A stretch of 64,000 nucleotides of DNA from Amylostereum areolatum (lineage: Eukaryota > Basidiomycota > Agaricomycetes > Russulales > Stereaceae): positions 561,559-625,558 of the forward strand of contig SAXG01000023.1 in the NCBI GenBank assembly GCA_012932865.1, written 5' to 3'. The notes under the pieces are model-generated. The model was not told where the DNA came from. It made no database searches and saw only the letters and a program-made list of their open reading frames with translations. Within the stretch, counting starts at the first letter, position 1; each line of letters starts with the position of its first letter. Below are positions 63,413-64,000 of this stretch, in pieces. Position numbers and translations under genes: made by a program.

Positions 63413-64000
63413 TCAAGCCATCTCAGCGAGAATTGCTTTCGATTCTTCTGCGAACGAATAAACATTATATCCTTCGGGCGACTCCTCGAGGTAGAACGTC
63501 GACCGGTCATAAGGCGTGAGTGGAATGTCATGCTTCAAACGAATGGGAAGATCGGGCTGGACATCGGACACTCAGTATCAAGAGTATTATGAGGGGCGAG
63601 GGGGGGGAGGACTGACATTCGACGTGTATAACCTCCCAAATGAAACGAGGGAGCCGTTTTCGTCCGCCTCCTTCACAGCAGAATCCCTCGTAAATCCACC
63701 GTTAGCGATGTAGGCCTTTCCGCGCCATATATCGCGCAGGAAATCGTTGGACTCGGCGAACCGAACGTCTCTTTCGAACGAGCCGGCGATACGCGGCTCC
63801 ACGACCGAGATATAGCCGAAGTCGGGATGGCGGTTGCGGATTTCGCGGACGAGGTAGCTGAAGACGGGCCTTGGATCCTCGGGCTCAACGTCGTTGTCTA
63901 CGATCGAATGAGCAAGGAAGTCGCTTGAGGTGATGTAGTTTACGTGCCAAAGCCTGGGGCCGTCGCCCAAGGAGATAGTTTGATGCCTACCCTGTCAGCG
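63413..64000 (-). CDS. Old Yellow Enzyme-type NADPH/FMN oxidoreductase, C-terminal part, cut by window edge
   Basis: The last exon (63556-63413) reads PDLPIRLKHDIPLTPYDRST to the stop. The exon before it ends at 63617 and contains FSYLVREIRNRHPDFGYISV, VVEPRI, NDFLRDIWRGKAYIANGGF and LVSFGRLYTSN. These are the C-terminal half of the OYE TIM barrel, including the phosphate-binding GGF and GR segments for FMN. The family reduces activated C=C bonds with NADPH. Near 63930-63990 GIKLSPW lies in a different frame from the rest; an intron starting GTAAAC (63943 downward) may lie between, but the phases I tried do not join cleanly. The N-terminal half lies beyond the window. Confidence 0.85.

Overview
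The window is fungal nuclear DNA, most likely from an Agaricomycete (Basidiomycota). Genes are dense, with many 45-65 nt GT-AG introns and histone H4 itself split into four exons. The Plavaka-type transposon, the DUF6593-type protein and the F-box protein belong to groups I know from mushroom-forming fungi. All gene models were spliced by eye from reading frames, splice sites and remembered family signatures; nothing was searched.

Left part (1-8060): an apparently intact Plavaka (KDZ-related) DNA transposon lies between inverted termini at 303 and 7369. It carries two divergent genes: a 972-aa transposase (+) and a 743-aa companion of unknown function (-). About 390 bp outside its right end is a degenerate array of GTTAAC-centred repeats with 25/13-bp spacing.

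Housekeeping block (8.6-32.8 kb): a membrane-anchored hypothetical protein; a DUF6593-type protein; a MIC26/MIC27 (ApoO) MICOS subunit; an SGNH/GDSL esterase; an APH-fold kinase-like protein with a frameshift; exonuclease V (EXO5) with an insert holding ubiquitin-interacting-like motifs; a CTR-type copper transporter; two head-to-head RNA helicases (a DHX57/YLR419W-like DExH protein and Prp22); an NXT1-type mRNA export factor; and an ISC1-type sphingolipid phospholipase C. Three or four genes here act on RNA (two helicases, NXT1 and, further right, a PUF protein), but I see no sign of an operon-like system.

Right part (32.8-64 kb): a long gene-poor stretch holds a possible tRNA-derived SINE, then a single-exon CBM21/PP1 regulatory protein (40.2-42.3 kb) and a second gene-poor stretch. 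After that come RIB7 and histone H4 (divergent), an amidohydrolase with a 10-nt exon, an F-box protein, another gene-poor stretch, a PUF-repeat protein (13 exons, one of 10 nt), and the 3' part of an Old Yellow Enzyme gene running off the right edge.

Four conserved genes (APH-like, PRP22, NXT1, ISC1) carry 1-2 nt indels that break otherwise well conserved frames. As PRP22 is essential in characterised fungi, base-level assembly error is the first explanation to exclude; one decayed haplotype of a dikaryon is the alternative.
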